From positions 212,501 to 276,500 of the forward strand of contig JAANYP010004319.1 in the NCBI GenBank assembly GCA_020465985.1: 64,000 nucleotides of DNA, given 5' to 3'. The translations under genes and the position numbers were made by a program. The notes beneath the pieces were generated by a model. That model saw only the letters and a program-made list of their open reading frames with translations. It made no database searches and was not told where the DNA came from. This document shows, one piece after another, positions 34,671 to 46,054 of this stretch. How positions within the stretch are numbered: the stretch's first letter is position 1; each line of letters opens with the position of its first letter. The stretch comes from Centrapalus pauciflorus. Lineage: Eukaryota > Streptophyta > Magnoliopsida > Asterales > Asteraceae.

Positions 34671-37600
34671 TCATCGTCGAGTTTCATCTTGCCTTTCCAC
34701 GTCATTTATATCTATAGGTTCTGGGAAAATCTCACTCGACAATCTTTTGTTGTTTGTACCGCTCCCTTGAGAGTTATCTCTCCCGGAATGCTTTTGGCCA
34801 CTATTACCATCTTTCGTTGTTTGGCTTTGACTATTTGTGCTCCCTGAAAAGCTCTGCCTCCAGCTACCAAACAAAGCGGCACTCCACGACTGTCTTGAGG
34901 AATTGTTTCTTAATCTTCCGGAGCTAAAGTCTTCTTCCCTTACAACCCGAAAAGGGTTTTCCAATGCTTTCAAGATATGAGCCATTTGAGGGCGTTTTGC
35001 TGGCTTCGGATTTAGGCAAGACTTGGCCACTATCGCTACAGCCCACACTTCTTCCAATAAGTCTTCGTCTATAACTAGAGATTGGTCGACAATTTTTGAT
35101 ACGAGATCCTTGTCATAGTTGTTGATGCATGAAAGAGTTTGATCCAGCCACTCCTTTGCGGAGGCATCTTCTGAATTACTGATTCCAAGTCTGCCCGTTA
35201 CAAGCTCGAGTAAAACCTTTCCAAAACAGTATACATCATATGCACAAATAGGAGGAGCCGATCCTGTTGTTCGAAAATACAATCATACATGTAAGTCTCA
35301 AACAGTATTTACCTAAGATCCATCAATAATGACTAAAAGTTCTATCATCATCATGTATGTATATATATGGGTTAATATTGAGAAAAAAAAACATTATTCT
35401 TTCGCCATTTTCACGATTAAGTCCCTAGACTTTTTTCTGACTATTTACATCCCTGGACAATTTTTGTCTTATTCAAAACTATATATTTGATTTGCTACCT
35501 GCTAAGCTGGTAAAACAACTATTACTATTGGAAAAAACAAATTTTCTTTCCTCATTTTAGCGATTAAGTCACTGGACTTTACGTCATACTGTTTAAGTCA
35601 TTGTACTGTTTACTAGTTAGTGACCGGTTAAACAAGACAAATAATATACTTTTGAATCAGACAAAAAAAGTCCAGGGACAAACAATCAGAAAAAAATTCA
35701 AGGACTTAATCGCGAAAATGGGGATAGAAAAAAAAAAAAATTTTTCAATATCAACCCTATATATACTATACGCACGTCATATAATACAAGAAAAGTAGAA
35801 ATTGATTATAAAGATGTTCACATACCCGAAGGAATTTGTTCGGGATTCCTGCACATCCACGAAAGAGGAAAAAGTGTAACTACATTGTATGAGACAGATA
35901 CTAGTGCTAATGGTAATCATAACAAAATATTGTAACAAGATGATGTAACATAATCATCAAGATCCGGTCAAAGTTTGTGATTTATAATCTTACGATGAAA
36001 TCCGCAACAGCCTTGTGATCACGTTCTGGTTGTTATCAACTCCTTGAACACAAACTTCACTCAAGCTTCCGAGCCTTACATCATATTTATCATCAAGTAG
36101 GATACTGCTTGCTTGTATATCTCTATAAATCGAAATTAGAATGAAATGAATGTCTTAATTTACATTAAAAGGGCTTATAGCATAAATAATAACTGAAAAT
36201 TAAATTCTTAAATACCTATGGACAACGGGAGGATTGCATTCGTGATGCAAGTACACCAACCCTTCAGCAGCTCCTATAGCAATTTTTAATCGTGTGATCC
36301 AATCTAATGATTGCAAACCATCATCTTCCAAACTATTAGACCTGTACAAAGAATTTGAAAGATCTCCATTCGGCATGTGCTTGTAAACCAGGAGCTTCTC
36401 GGTTTCATGTTCTAAACAATGTCCCAAAAGAGGTACCAATCTTGTGTGCATACCCTTACTGAACAACTCCAACTCCGACATGTAACAATCTTTTCTTGAG
36501 GTACGCATATCAACTCTCTTGATAACTACAACAATTCCATCTTCTAATCTCCCGGAGAAGATGTCTCCACTGTGGCCACGCTTGATAAGGTTTGCATCGC
36601 TGAAACCAGTTGTAGCTTGCAGCATTTGCTCATATGTAAATGAGTCCACCAAGGTTGCTAGATTAACCGAAATATTTTGACCCTCCCCTTTTACTTCTTC
36701 TTGAACAGGTTCTACATTCGCACTTCTCTGGCTTGCATTACTCTTATTGCATGTTTTAAATACAAAAACCAATATTACAGCCATACTTATGATGACACCA
36801 AATCCACCGAAAACTCCTGCCATCACATATCTCAAGTGGTTGCTCCTCTTACGAGGGGATGGAGGTGGCTGCGGTGGAGTAATGTGACCACCATCAAAAG
36901 ATAAACCCCTCTGATCATAAAACTCCTTGCAATCGTCCAAATTCCTTTGGTCAGGGATTCTAAGAAAGCAGTTCATTGAAACCAAAGTTCCATTTCCAAA
37001 TTGGGACTCTAACCCCTGAAGATAGTTGTATGATAGATCAATCAAACCAACATTTGACACATTGGAACTCTGGCTTCCATAGAATTGATTGTTTGAGAAG
37101 TTTAGCATGACACCAGAAGCATTGGAAATTACTGAGAGGTCTGGAAGAGTGCCATTTAACTTGTTGTTAGATACATCAATAAGGACGATATCTGGAAAGT
37201 TTATAGTCAAGTTATAAGGAAAATTCCCTTCCAAACCATTGTTTCGAATCAACAATCTTCTCAATCTTCTTAAATCTCCTAATTCCCTTGGAAATGATCC
37301 AGAGATCGAATTGAACCCAAGATCAAGGTCAACCAGCTGAGAAAGGTTTCCAAATGATACAGGCAAAGAAGAAGCAAGACTATTGTTGGAAAGATTCAAA
37401 GTATGCAAACTCGGAAACAAACCAAACCCAGGTGGAATCGGCCCAGATAAGGAATTCGAAGATAAATCAAGAATACTGAGATTGGCAAGAGCTGAAAATG
37501 AAGAGGGTATGGAACCTGTGAACATATTGACTGACAAATTAAGAACTGATAATGAAGAAAGTTGCCCCAAAGAATCTGGAATACTCCCCGTAAGAGAATT

Positions 37601-38080
37601 ACTCGAAAGAAGTAAACTTTCAAGTCGATTCAGCGAACCAATTGACGGAGGAATTGGACCTGAAACTGAGCTAGACCTAAGGTCGAGCACCTGGAGTGCA
37701 CGAAGATTTTGTCCTAACCAATCTGGTATTAACCCCGGAAGAGAAAATCCAGAAGAATTAAACGAAACTAATAGAGTACAATTCACCAAAGAATCTATAG
37801 CAAACATAGGATTTTGACCCCCAACACGAGTTCGTCGCAAACCATACAAATTTAACCCGGTGACCCGGCCGTTTTGGCACTCTACCCCTGTCCAATTGGT
37901 ACACGGGTCAGATTTCCTCGGCCAGTACCTGGCTCTTATTCCTAAAGAACCACGAAGATCAAACAACGCCGCCCGTTCTACCCTGGAACTCAGTTGCTGT
38001 TGCTGAGTCAACACCGAGCTAACCAACAACAACAACAAGAAACAGAAATGGAATAATACCTTCTTGAGCAGAACTTCCAT
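34671..38080 (-). CDS. LRR receptor-like protein with degenerate kinase domain (At2g16250-like)
   Basis: Four exons (38080–36216, 36122–35994, 35848–35826, 35263–34671) join in phase to 869 residues. The start at 38080 gives an excellent signal peptide (MEVLLKKVLFHFCFLLLLLVSS) with A at −3 and G at +4; the in-frame ATG at 38122 would add 14 residues and has T at −3. An LRR N-cap (WPRKSDPCTNWTGVEC) and about ten leucine-rich repeats lead to a membrane helix near residue 420 (YVMAGVFGGFGVIISMAVILVF). The kinase-like domain starts near residue 480 (FTYEQMLQATTGF). The VAIK-type lysine is kept (VVVIKRVD) and HRD is present, but the catalytic-loop asparagine is replaced (HRDIQASS), DFG is replaced by LGS, and the glycine loop reads KRGHSGDIFSG. 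It is probably a pseudokinase, as in Arabidopsis At2g16250. Exon 3 is only 23 bp. The ligand is unknown. Confidence 0.92.
35359..35766. mobile_element. Inverted-repeat element in intron 3 of the receptor gene
   Basis: The element is 35369–35757 (389 bp). It starts GGGTTAATATTGAGAAAAA and ends inversely (TTTTTCAATATCAACCC). The arms pair over about 100 bp, e.g. CGATTAAGTCCCTAGAC with its inverse CAAGGACTTAATCGCG. The flanks are both TATATATA, consistent with an 8–9-bp duplication that cannot be told from the local TA run. It lies in the intron between the 23-bp exon and the last exon. Confidence 0.7.
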
Positions 38081-38149
38081 TATTAACCAAACAATACAGA
38101 AAGATCTATTAATCCATTCCAAACGTTGCAGCAGCCGATGAACGAGCTA

Positions 38150-38630
38150 AAAAACAAAGGCTTTAACTGTTGCTTGATAATCATACAACCATAAAAACTA
38201 TACAACCACTGTCTGGAAGGCGAAATCCGTGCGAATCATAAACACACATTACTCCACTGTGCGCGAAGTGTGTGTATAGTATAATTCAGGTGCCTAAAAA
38301 ACCCTTGTTTGAAATTAATTAACTGCAATTCACAACAGTATGATGTGTATACATGTAAGCATCTATAGATACAAAAAAGATGTGAGAGAGCTTTAATGGT
38401 GGCTCATTAATGGAAGCGCCATGTTCTCAACAACAAAGGTGAACAACAATAAATGGGTATGTGAGAAAGAAAATCTCAAGACTTTGCACAGAGAGAGATG
38501 GAGAGAAAGTTGACTGAAGAATTAAGGAAGAAAGGTGAGGCCATATTTTTATCTATTGGGAAGCGAGATTTGTTTGGTTGTACTCTTGGATCTTTGTTTT
38601 TGTAGGATCTTTTTCGGTTAAAAAATAAAT
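38150..38630 (-). promoter_or_regulatory. Upstream/5' leader region of the LRR receptor gene
   Basis: This region lies immediately upstream of the minus-strand start. It contains GA-rich tracts at 38490–38520 (AGAGAGAGATGGAGAGAAAG). CT/GA tracts are common in plant core promoters and leaders, but no TATA box was assigned. Confidence 0.35.
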
Positions 38631-38634
38631 ACTA

Positions 38635-38775
38635 GAGCTCAGTTTTTCAGTCTCTAAAACCCCGATTTAATAATTAAAACTGTGGTATAATAGTCAAATC
38701 ACGAAATTAAAAAAAATCAAATTTCACAAAACACAAAACCGTGAAAAATATTGGCTTTTTTCGTAATAAACCCAA
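38635..38775. mobile_element. Half-copy of the GGGTTTATTACGAAAAA element
   Basis: The stretch ends GGCTTTTTTCGTAATAAACCC and contains ACAAAACACAAAACCGTGAAA, the inverse of the left arm at 10117–10175. Only one arm is recognisable here. Confidence 0.5.
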
Positions 38776-39154
38776 ATTTTTTTATTGAAAGTGCGTGTAG
38801 TTTTTCAGACAAATCCCATTTTTGTTATTGATAGATAACATTAGGGTTTTATAGTATATTTTTATTTTTTTATACTTAATAATAAAATATATATAAATTA
38901 TTTGTTAATTACACATGGAGATGTTCGGATGTACGATTTTAGAGTGTACCGGATATTATAAATCGTAATTTATAAAGCAATGCATTGTTTAATTGTACCT
39001 TTTGGCACTTTCTGTTTGTGGGTACTAAAAAAATAAGCATATGTGCATTATTTAGTTGTAATTTTGTTTTAAGGATACAAAATGATGACAAGGGGATAAA
39101 TAGTATTAAGTTGTATTTATATATTGGATATTTCCTTTTGTTGGTAGTAGAACA

Positions 39155-39790
39155 AAATTTAAGGGGTGTTCAAAATATTCCGAAATTGAAAAATCGATAC
39201 GAAAAATCGTTTTGATTTTGAGGTTAACTGAACTGAATATTTTATTATCTTCGGTTTGGTTAATCGAATTGAAAAAAACATTCGGTTTCGGTTTAGGTAC
39301 ATGATTTTGGTGACGGACAGTTAACCGAAAAACCGAATTTTTTTTAATGTTATATAGTTTAACATGTAGGCCTATAAATATTAATATTTATCTCAACAAT
39401 AATATGAAATTTTAACTCATTTGTAGTCCACATTAATTTTTAAATTCATAACAACAAAAAACAACATTAGAAGAATTAGAAAAAATTATAATTTTTTTTT
39501 TTGTTTTTAATAGATTATAAAAGACATGGTTCAATAATTTAAATAGCTTTTATAGATGATTTGTAGTATTATTCTTCATCTTTATTATCTTGGACTTTTA
39601 AAGTTATTAGAAACTAATTATTGGAGTTTTTATTTAAAAATAATTTATTAAATAAAAAATGGTTAATTGTTTAACCGAACCGAGTTTTTTTTTAGATTTA
39701 GGTTTATGAAATCCTCGAACCGATATTTTCGGTTTAACATCCGAAATGCAATTAAAAATGGTTAATTGTTTAACCATCCATGAACACCCA
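39155..39790. mobile_element. hAT-like inverted-repeat element, AAGGGGTGTTCA group
   Basis: The left end GGGGTGTTCAAAATATTCCG and the right end CCATCCATGAACACCC are inverted. Both flanks carry TTCGGTTT/AACCGAA words. A matching 8-bp duplication was not found, so the call rests on ends and style (compare 44055–44583, which has one). Confidence 0.5.
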
Positions 39791-40549
39791 TAGAAGAAAT
39801 GAACAATTAAGTGTTGTACATTTTATATTCCACGTATGTTATTAGAACTTGAAAATTAATGAATTAAAACATTTAAAAATTAATTAATCCATATAAATTA
39901 AGCATTTTATCATTTATGATTTTAAACGAAAATCATAAAAAGAGTCGACCAATCGTAAGCTACACGTTCGTAGTATTGGAAGTTAACATATAGTTTTCGA
40001 TTGTTTATTATAAAAATTATAAAAACAAGAATTGTTATTTATAAAAGTCAAAGATTGATGCATAAATAAAATAATTGTATGAAGAGTTCCAAATTATGTC
40101 GTGTCTAGATTGTCATGTTTGTTTAACAAACATACGTATCGATTTTAAGTCTATCCATTTAGGATTTTGTAAGGTTTGAAATCAAGTCATTGTATCAAAT
40201 CATTTTCTGCTACGACTATTCGAAATATCAAGAAACCTGTTTTCGGTTACACCAATCAAACAATGAATCTTTTCGAATAAAAAGTTTTGGATGATGTTAA
40301 TTTCAAAATTACCATAAATGATATTCATAATAATTTACTGATGATGAGAGATTTGATGACTGATTAAGTGTTAACGTATGCTGTAATCATTAGATTTTGT
40401 GAATTATGGAAAATGATAAACGTAAAAGATAATAAGAAATATAGATATAAAGTGTGACATAAGGAATAAAGTATTAAAGAATGTCTCAAATTTGACATTA
40501 ATGTCCTAAATCAGTAAACTACTAAAGCGAAAATTGATTTTTATGTTTT
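39791..40549. other. AT-rich intergenic stretch, nothing recognised
   Basis: I see no coding frame, inverted-repeat ends or tRNA-like boxes here. Confidence 0.4.
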
Positions 40550-40555
40550 TTTTTT

Positions 40556-40745
40556 TTTGTCAAATTTTCGTTTGAACGACAAACTAACCTAATACTACTC
40601 CTAAACTACTTATTTGCTTCAAATTGAGACTTTAGACTTATTTTCACCACCTAAATTCAAACTTATCTCAGACGGGAGTCGAACTCGTGCTCACACTTAC
40701 TAATCACCCTCGTACCAATAAAAGGATTATACATGTTGAAAATGA
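40556..40745 (-). mobile_element. tRNA-derived SINE
   Basis: Read on the minus strand, this has GGTACGAGGGTGATTAG (A-box-like), then CGAGTTCGACTCCCG (a good pol III B box), then GATAAGTTTGAATTTAGGTGG, and a 3' end TTAGTTTGTCGTTCAAACG. A second copy at 45291–45430 shares the B-box region, the TTTAGGTGG word and the GTTTGTCGTTCAAA end. Two independent copies with an internal pol III promoter support a SINE family. Confidence 0.65.
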
Positions 40746-41149
40746 AAAAAACTATTTAACACACAATCATAAGAATTAGGTACTTATCGTATCGACCCAT
40801 TTTTACCCTAATTTTCACCGTGTTGGGTTGGTACTCACGTTTGATTTGGGTTGTTATGTTAGCGTGTTGTGTTTAAGAATCATCAATTTCATTTGTAATT
40901 TGGAATCATTTTTTTTATATGCTAAGCAAGAACTAATAACATGATTAAAAATAGATGATGCATTAATTAATCTTGTACTTTCAATGTCTCTTTTAGGTAT
41001 ATCTAAACAATGACATGAGATAAACATAGACGCGAAGTCATTTGCTCAACTATTATCCATAAAACTTTTTAAAGTAATGATATTTCTTGTTTAAGAAATA
41101 AATTATTATAGATATGAATGTTTAAACTTTAAAAGGAAAAGAAAATTGA

Positions 41150-41255
41150 ATAATCCACCCTTCAAGACCCAAGGCCATGCGGTATACATGACACATGAGC
41201 CATTGGGGTTGACGGCTTAACCACCTTAGCCACTCTAACGGGAACATTGCCCCTT
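41150..41255 (-). mobile_element. Possible tRNA-related SINE relic
   Basis: Read on the minus strand it contains GAGTGGCTAAGGTGGTTAAG, close to a tRNA A box, followed by a weak B-box-like GGGTCTTGAAGGG. No A tail or second copy was found, so this is tentative. Confidence 0.3.
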
Positions 41256-41306
41256 CAACCGGCGGCTCCGTTGAATCTTTCCCGCAACATATTTCATCCC
41301 CCGCTC

Positions 41307-41308
<2 letters not shown>

Positions 41309-41345
<37 letters not shown>
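41309..41345. repeat. (CT)n microsatellite
   Basis: A CT dinucleotide run of about 37 bp. Confidence 0.9.
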
Positions 41346-41346
<1 letters not shown>

Positions 41347-41637
41347 AAATTAATGTGGTCAATGGGTACTGAGATAGATAGTTGAGAATGATATGTATTC
41401 CATAGTTTTAGAATGGAAATGTGAAGAGAGAAAAGTTTATGTAGCGATGAGGTGTCCAAAATGATGAGTTTGGGAAGAGTATGTATATCCCTTAGCCTAA
41501 TATCAAACAATCCTTTTAAAGATCAACATGAAACAATTAAATTATGTGATCATAATCAAGGAAAATATATTTATATTTGATCAATGGACTTTTACTATAT
41601 ATTTTGTCTCTCTTATAAACTTCACTGAGTAAGAATA

Positions 41638-41927
41638 TAAGGTAGCATTTGATAAGTGGAATGAAATTCGATGGAATTGTAATTTAAAATTAGTTTGTTT
41701 AGACTTTTTGATAACTAAGACAAATGTTAAATTTTATGTATTTTTCATCAAATTCTTTTATTTTTTGGAATTTGACATTCCCCCAACTTATACATATATT
41801 AGACTTCAACCTATATATTTAACCAATACTAAAAACTATCTTATACCCTTACCATCAATCATATGAATAACTAAAATTCAAATTTAAATTGCTTCGAAGT
41901 ATATATCGTGAACCAAACGTCACCTAA
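41638..41927. mobile_element. Tourist-like MITE, second copy of the 26556 family
   Basis: The element is 41641–41924 (284 bp). It starts GGTAGCATTTGATAAGTGG and ends TCGTGAACCAAACGTCACC. TAA is duplicated at 41638–41640 and 41925–41927. The interior matches the element at 26556–27235, without the nested insertion. Confidence 0.75.
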
Positions 41928-43040
41928 GTATTTTTATAATCTATAAAAATTAAAATAGTAAAAGATAATTCACTGGGAAAGATTAGTCAAAATAGGAATA
42001 ATATAAATTATATAATTATTTTCTTATATTTTGGAGATAAAAATAAAGGAAAATAGTCACATGTATGAAAGGGCAACAAATAGGCAACTAGGAAGAGTCA
42101 ATGATTTGCACATTTCTCCACTTGTACTTTTATTCCCAAGGTTTTCCACCTTAATATAAGGACACATATGTCATTTTAGAATGAAATTTCAAACCTTTCT
42201 TAATAATTACTATATTTTGTCATATTGAATTGTTATTTTTCTAAAATAGAAAATTTTAACGTATTTGATTATCATACTTTCATTTATACACTTAATAAGT
42301 CATAATCGAGAAACATGTATGTTAAAATATAAAACTCAACTGTCGTTCATCACACCTAAATAACAATGCCCAACGATTCTAGTCTGTTTTCAAGTAACAG
42401 ATCGAATGAACTAACGAGTAAAAGATCAAATTCATATAAATTTTTGAAGAACATGTGTTTAATAATTAATACAAAAAATTTTAAGATTTTTTTAAACACA
42501 CCCATGTTAGAACTTTTTTATTATTGGATCATTTTGATTGTTTCGGGCCGTTTGATTCATTGGACCAAAATTATCATAAATTATGAATTTTTATAATAAA
42601 ATATGTATCTTTGATATTATGATTAAAAATAGTTTGTGAAAGTATGATTAAGCCATTTAAATTTTAAATACAATACATGTTTAATGTTTTTTCAATTTTC
42701 TTTTATCAATAAAATATAAGAAATTGAGATCAATACTACATATACCTATGATATTATGGTTACAATCAATAAAACAAAACAAAAAGTCTTGGTATGACAC
42801 ATGGACTCGGTCATACAAATTTTCTATTTTGGACAAATTGTCATTTAATCATGTTCTATTTAGTAAATAATTTTAATGTTTTGAAATTAGTACAAAAAAA
42901 ACGTCTAAATAACCAAACCGACAAAATAACATAAATATACTACTTTTTTTTAACATAACCATTAAAATAAATGATCACATCAATGTTTTAATTTGATCAA
43001 CTGGTTACACGTTACGAATTTCGCGATCTGAACAAGAACT
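41928..43040. other. AT-rich intergenic stretch, no gene seen
   Basis: I see only AT-rich sequence. An open frame at 42366–42596 has no domain resemblance. Confidence 0.35.
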
Positions 43041-43053
43041 TTTTTTTTGAACG

Positions 43054-43929
43054 GCTGATGTCAGGGGCGGATGTGATATATTAGTATGGGTGTCACTTGA
43101 CACCGATAAAATTTTAAAATACTGAGTTATGTATGTATCAAAAATTCGAGTGACACCTAAAAAATTTTTTGAGTGACACCTGCGAAAAGTTTATAAAAGA
43201 ATTATATAACTATCTAATTTATATTTGTTGATTTCGTCACCTAAACTTATTAAAATATTACTGAGTTTAATCATAAAAACTCAAAAGAAAAAATAGAAGC
43301 CCAATAGAAATAAAAATAATAAGAGACAAGATTCAAGAAACAATTAAAAAAAACACGAAAAAAACTATCCCAGACCTTGTTGAAGACACCAGTCCAATCG
43401 GTTGAAAAACCTATATTCGATACCATCGCTTCTCATCGGTTATGGAGGTACTTAAATATGTTGAAAACCTCTAACCGTGTGATTCTTTTCGGGACTTTGA
43501 TGCATCAAAGTTAAGGTTGGCGGAGATGTATCTGAATGATTTTAATTATGATGAAAGTGTTAATCTTATGCATCAACTTGAATATTGTATTGAGAATGTG
43601 AAAGACGATCCAATATTTTCTAATTTAAATGGAGTCCACGAACTTGCTAAATTAATGGTGGAAACTAGGAAGTATCTTTCGTATCCTTTGATTTATCAAT
43701 TGTTGAAGCTAGTATTTGTTTTGTCGGTCGCAACTGCGACAATTAAGAAATAGTATTTTACTATGTACTATTTTAATTTTAAAAATCTTGGTATTTGTTA
43801 ATTTTTTGTTGGCAACCGTTTCGATGACCCGATCCATATTAGAAAATATTTTGAAAATATAACTATTAAACTTACTCTAAAAAAGTGACACCGATAACAA
43901 AATATCCTGGATCCGCCTCTGGCTGATGT
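43054..43929 (+). mobile_element. hAT element with transposase remnant and 8-bp target duplication
   Basis: The element is 43062–43921 (860 bp). It begins CAGGGGCGGATGTGATAT and ends TCCTGGATCCGCCTCTG. GCTGATGT is duplicated exactly at 43054–43061 and 43922–43929. An open frame at 43517–43753 reads LAKLMVETRKYLSYPLIYQLLKLVFVLSVATATIKK, the start of the C-terminal dimerisation region of TTF-type hAT transposases. The frame then stops, and the catalytic part is missing, so this is an internal-deletion derivative of an autonomous element. Confidence 0.88.
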
Positions 43930-44046
43930 GGTGGTTATCGCCTATGCCCAAGTGCCGACAGATCCCGGTTCAATCCCCACCACAATCTCCTAGTTAGATT
44001 AACCTCAAAATCCGCCTCTAGTGAGGATCGAACCCGGGTAACAACC

Positions 44047-44591
44047 CTCCACAATAGGGGTGTTCAAAAGAATCCGAATCCGAGCATCCGAAATAAAAAT
44101 CCGAAAATCCGATCCGACCGAAAATTCGGATATCCGAAATTTCGGATTCGCATAGTAAAATTCCAGATTTTCGGATAATCCGATATCCGAAAATCTAAAA
44201 AAATACTTTTTTTAAAAAAAATTTTATATCTTTAGTATTGATTATTTACATAATATTGAGTGTTTATTATTATTCTAATGTATATTTTTGAGTTTTATCT
44301 TAGTATTATAGATACATTAACTAATATTTTTATATATTTTAGTTTTTTTATATTTTTTTAGTCGTTTTGATTAAAATAATTCCGGATACATTTAGTTTGT
44401 GATATATTTATTTTAATATCTATTTGGATATATGAATTAATTTTAATATCTATTTGGATATATGAATTTGAATTTGTTTTATTTTTTTTTTAAAAAAAAT
44501 AAAAAATATGAATTTTCGGATTCGGATTCGGATAGCAAAATTCACTATCCGAAATTTCGGATATCTGGTTTTGAACACCCCTACTCCCCAA
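44047..44591. mobile_element. hAT element with near-perfect 8-bp target duplication
   Basis: The element is 44055–44583 (529 bp). Its ends are TAGGGGTGTTCAAAA and the exact inverse TTTTGAACACCCCTA. The flanks are CTCCACAA (44047–44054) and CTCCCCAA (44584–44591), differing at one base. Subterminal words ATCCGAAA/TTTCGGAT are dense. It sits inside the SINE body. Confidence 0.85.
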
Positions 44592-45290
44592 GCCCCTTAT
44601 GGAAACTTGGTGGTCACCAGGTAACAGTAGATTTAATAGAAAAGACAACTTTTTGATTATTTGTTTCAATATAAAAATATTAAAACGGAAACAAAAACGA
44701 AAAAAACGAAACACACCTTGAACCAAATGAGTTAACATAAACACGAATCGGAGATCATTAAGGAATGAATGGTACGAGCCGACACGAACCCGACGACCTG
44801 ATGTCGACCAATATTAGTATTACTAGTCATACATATATACAAGACAAATTAACGTATTGTCCACCACCACGTAATTAATTTTGAAAGGTACTTTGGCTAA
44901 TGGCTATGCCTAATTCCAACTTGATGCTAAAATTCCAATGGAAATGAGAAGAATTAAAGTACCTTTGTACGTTAGCATGATTTGATTGTTAAATAAATAG
45001 TTATTGAAAATCTGTGTGTTAATGTGGAGTCTAAAATATTAAGGGTAAATTACAAATTTCGTCTCTGTGGTTATATGTAAATTATGGATTCGGTCTTTTT
45101 CACGTAGAAATTACAATTTCAGTACCTATCGTTGGCTATTTGTTATGCTTTTGGTCCTTTGACCGGTCATTTTTCTTGAAAATGACAATTTTACCCTTTA
45201 GAAATATTACGAATATATGTAATAAACTTTAATAGAATATACAAAATAATAAAATATTATACATCACCAATTAATTATTTATAATTAAGA

Positions 45291-45430
45291 GGGTGAAGTT
45301 ATAAGCGAGAGGTCACGGGTTCGATCTCCATCGGAGACAAGTTGAAATTTAGGTGGAGTAAGTAAGTCTGGTGGTAAAAAGAAGTAGTTTAAAAGTAGTA
45401 GTATGATAGTTTGTCGTTCAAAAAAGAATA
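45291..45430 (+). mobile_element. SINE copy inside the MULE
   Basis: It contains GTCACGGGTTCGATCTCC (B box), then ACAAGTTGAAATTTAGGTGG, and ends GATAGTTTGTCGTTCAAAAAA. These shared words match the SINE at 40556–40745 in the opposite orientation. Confidence 0.65.
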
Positions 45431-45710
45431 TCAAAATAATTAAAGCATACCTAACAAATTAATTACTCTATGTATTTCACCCATTTCCAATTTTGCCAAT
45501 TTGCTCTCGTCGGAGCCCCAAAATAAAACGGATGATCATTCGTTTGCAGGTGTTTCCCCATCGTCTTCCACCTTCACTCATCGCAACAATACAATGCACT
45601 GGTTTCTAGAGAGAGAAACCTCCGTTGAAGCTTCGGATCTCACTCATTGCAAAACGTCGCCTAGTTGGAGGTGCTTCATCAAAACAATGTAATAAACTAA
45701 TGACTCTTTT

Positions 45711-46034
45711 GCAAAGCTTTGCTGGAATGGTTGCTCTCTTGATCACCTGGATGCAGTGGTGACGGACCTTGTGACGAGATGCCATCTCAGTGTACATCTG
45801 CACCGTTCAAGGTTGTGTCCATGTACTCCTTGTACATGTTGTGATACCCGGTCCTAGATTGATACCTAAGCCAAATGCCATAGTTCTTAATTGTTGTCGG
45901 GTTCTTCTAAAAATTCTCATTAATGGCAAGCATCTGGCCATTACTCTTTTTCACCATCTTTAGCTTCCTCCGCAAGTACCAGAACTTGCTCTTAGCATGA
46001 ACTTCATTGGTACAAGCTTCATACGGTAGATGAG
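45711..46034 (-). pseudogene. RPL18A: Ribosomal protein L18a (eL20) gene relic captured in a MULE
   Basis: Minus-strand frames read IYRMKL, then TNEVHAKSKFWYLRRKLKMVKKSNGQMLAINE, then KNPTTIKNYGIWLRYQSRTGYHNMYKEYMDTTLNGA, then QMYTEMASRHKVRHHCIQVIKRATIPAKLCKR, in the order of plant cytosolic RPL18a. It is broken: two codons are lost after RMKL, a TAG follows INENF, and an 8-base-scale loss after NGA shifts the frame. The homology stops after KLCKR and the following codons do not fit, which suggests an exon or capture boundary. There is no start codon or C-terminus, so it cannot make the protein. It lies between the arms of the MULE at 45043–48171. Confidence 0.85.
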
Positions 46035-46054
46035 GGAGAGAGAAATTTTTATAA

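Larger units (their letters stand above)
43041..44628 (-). mobile_element. SINE split by two hAT insertions
   Basis: Read on the minus strand, the SINE pieces are 44628–44592 (GGTGACCACCAAGTTTCC), 44054–43930 (containing the B box ACCCGGGTTCGATCC at 44040–44026 and a second GGGGATTGAACCGGGAT) and 43061–43041 (CATCAGCCGTTCAAAAAAAA, the 3' A tail). Removing the two hAT elements and one copy of each target duplication leaves a continuous body of about 190 bp. The 3' GTTCAAA end recalls the SINEs at 40556 and 45291. Confidence 0.6.

Noticed and set aside
37383..37817. 144-codon open frame on the plus strand
   Set aside because: It is the antisense shadow of the leucine-rich repeat coding exon.
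41150..41255. A possible genuine tRNA gene
   Set aside because: Only the A-box half looks tRNA-like; no complete cloverleaf or good B box could be drawn, so it is listed only as a possible SINE relic.
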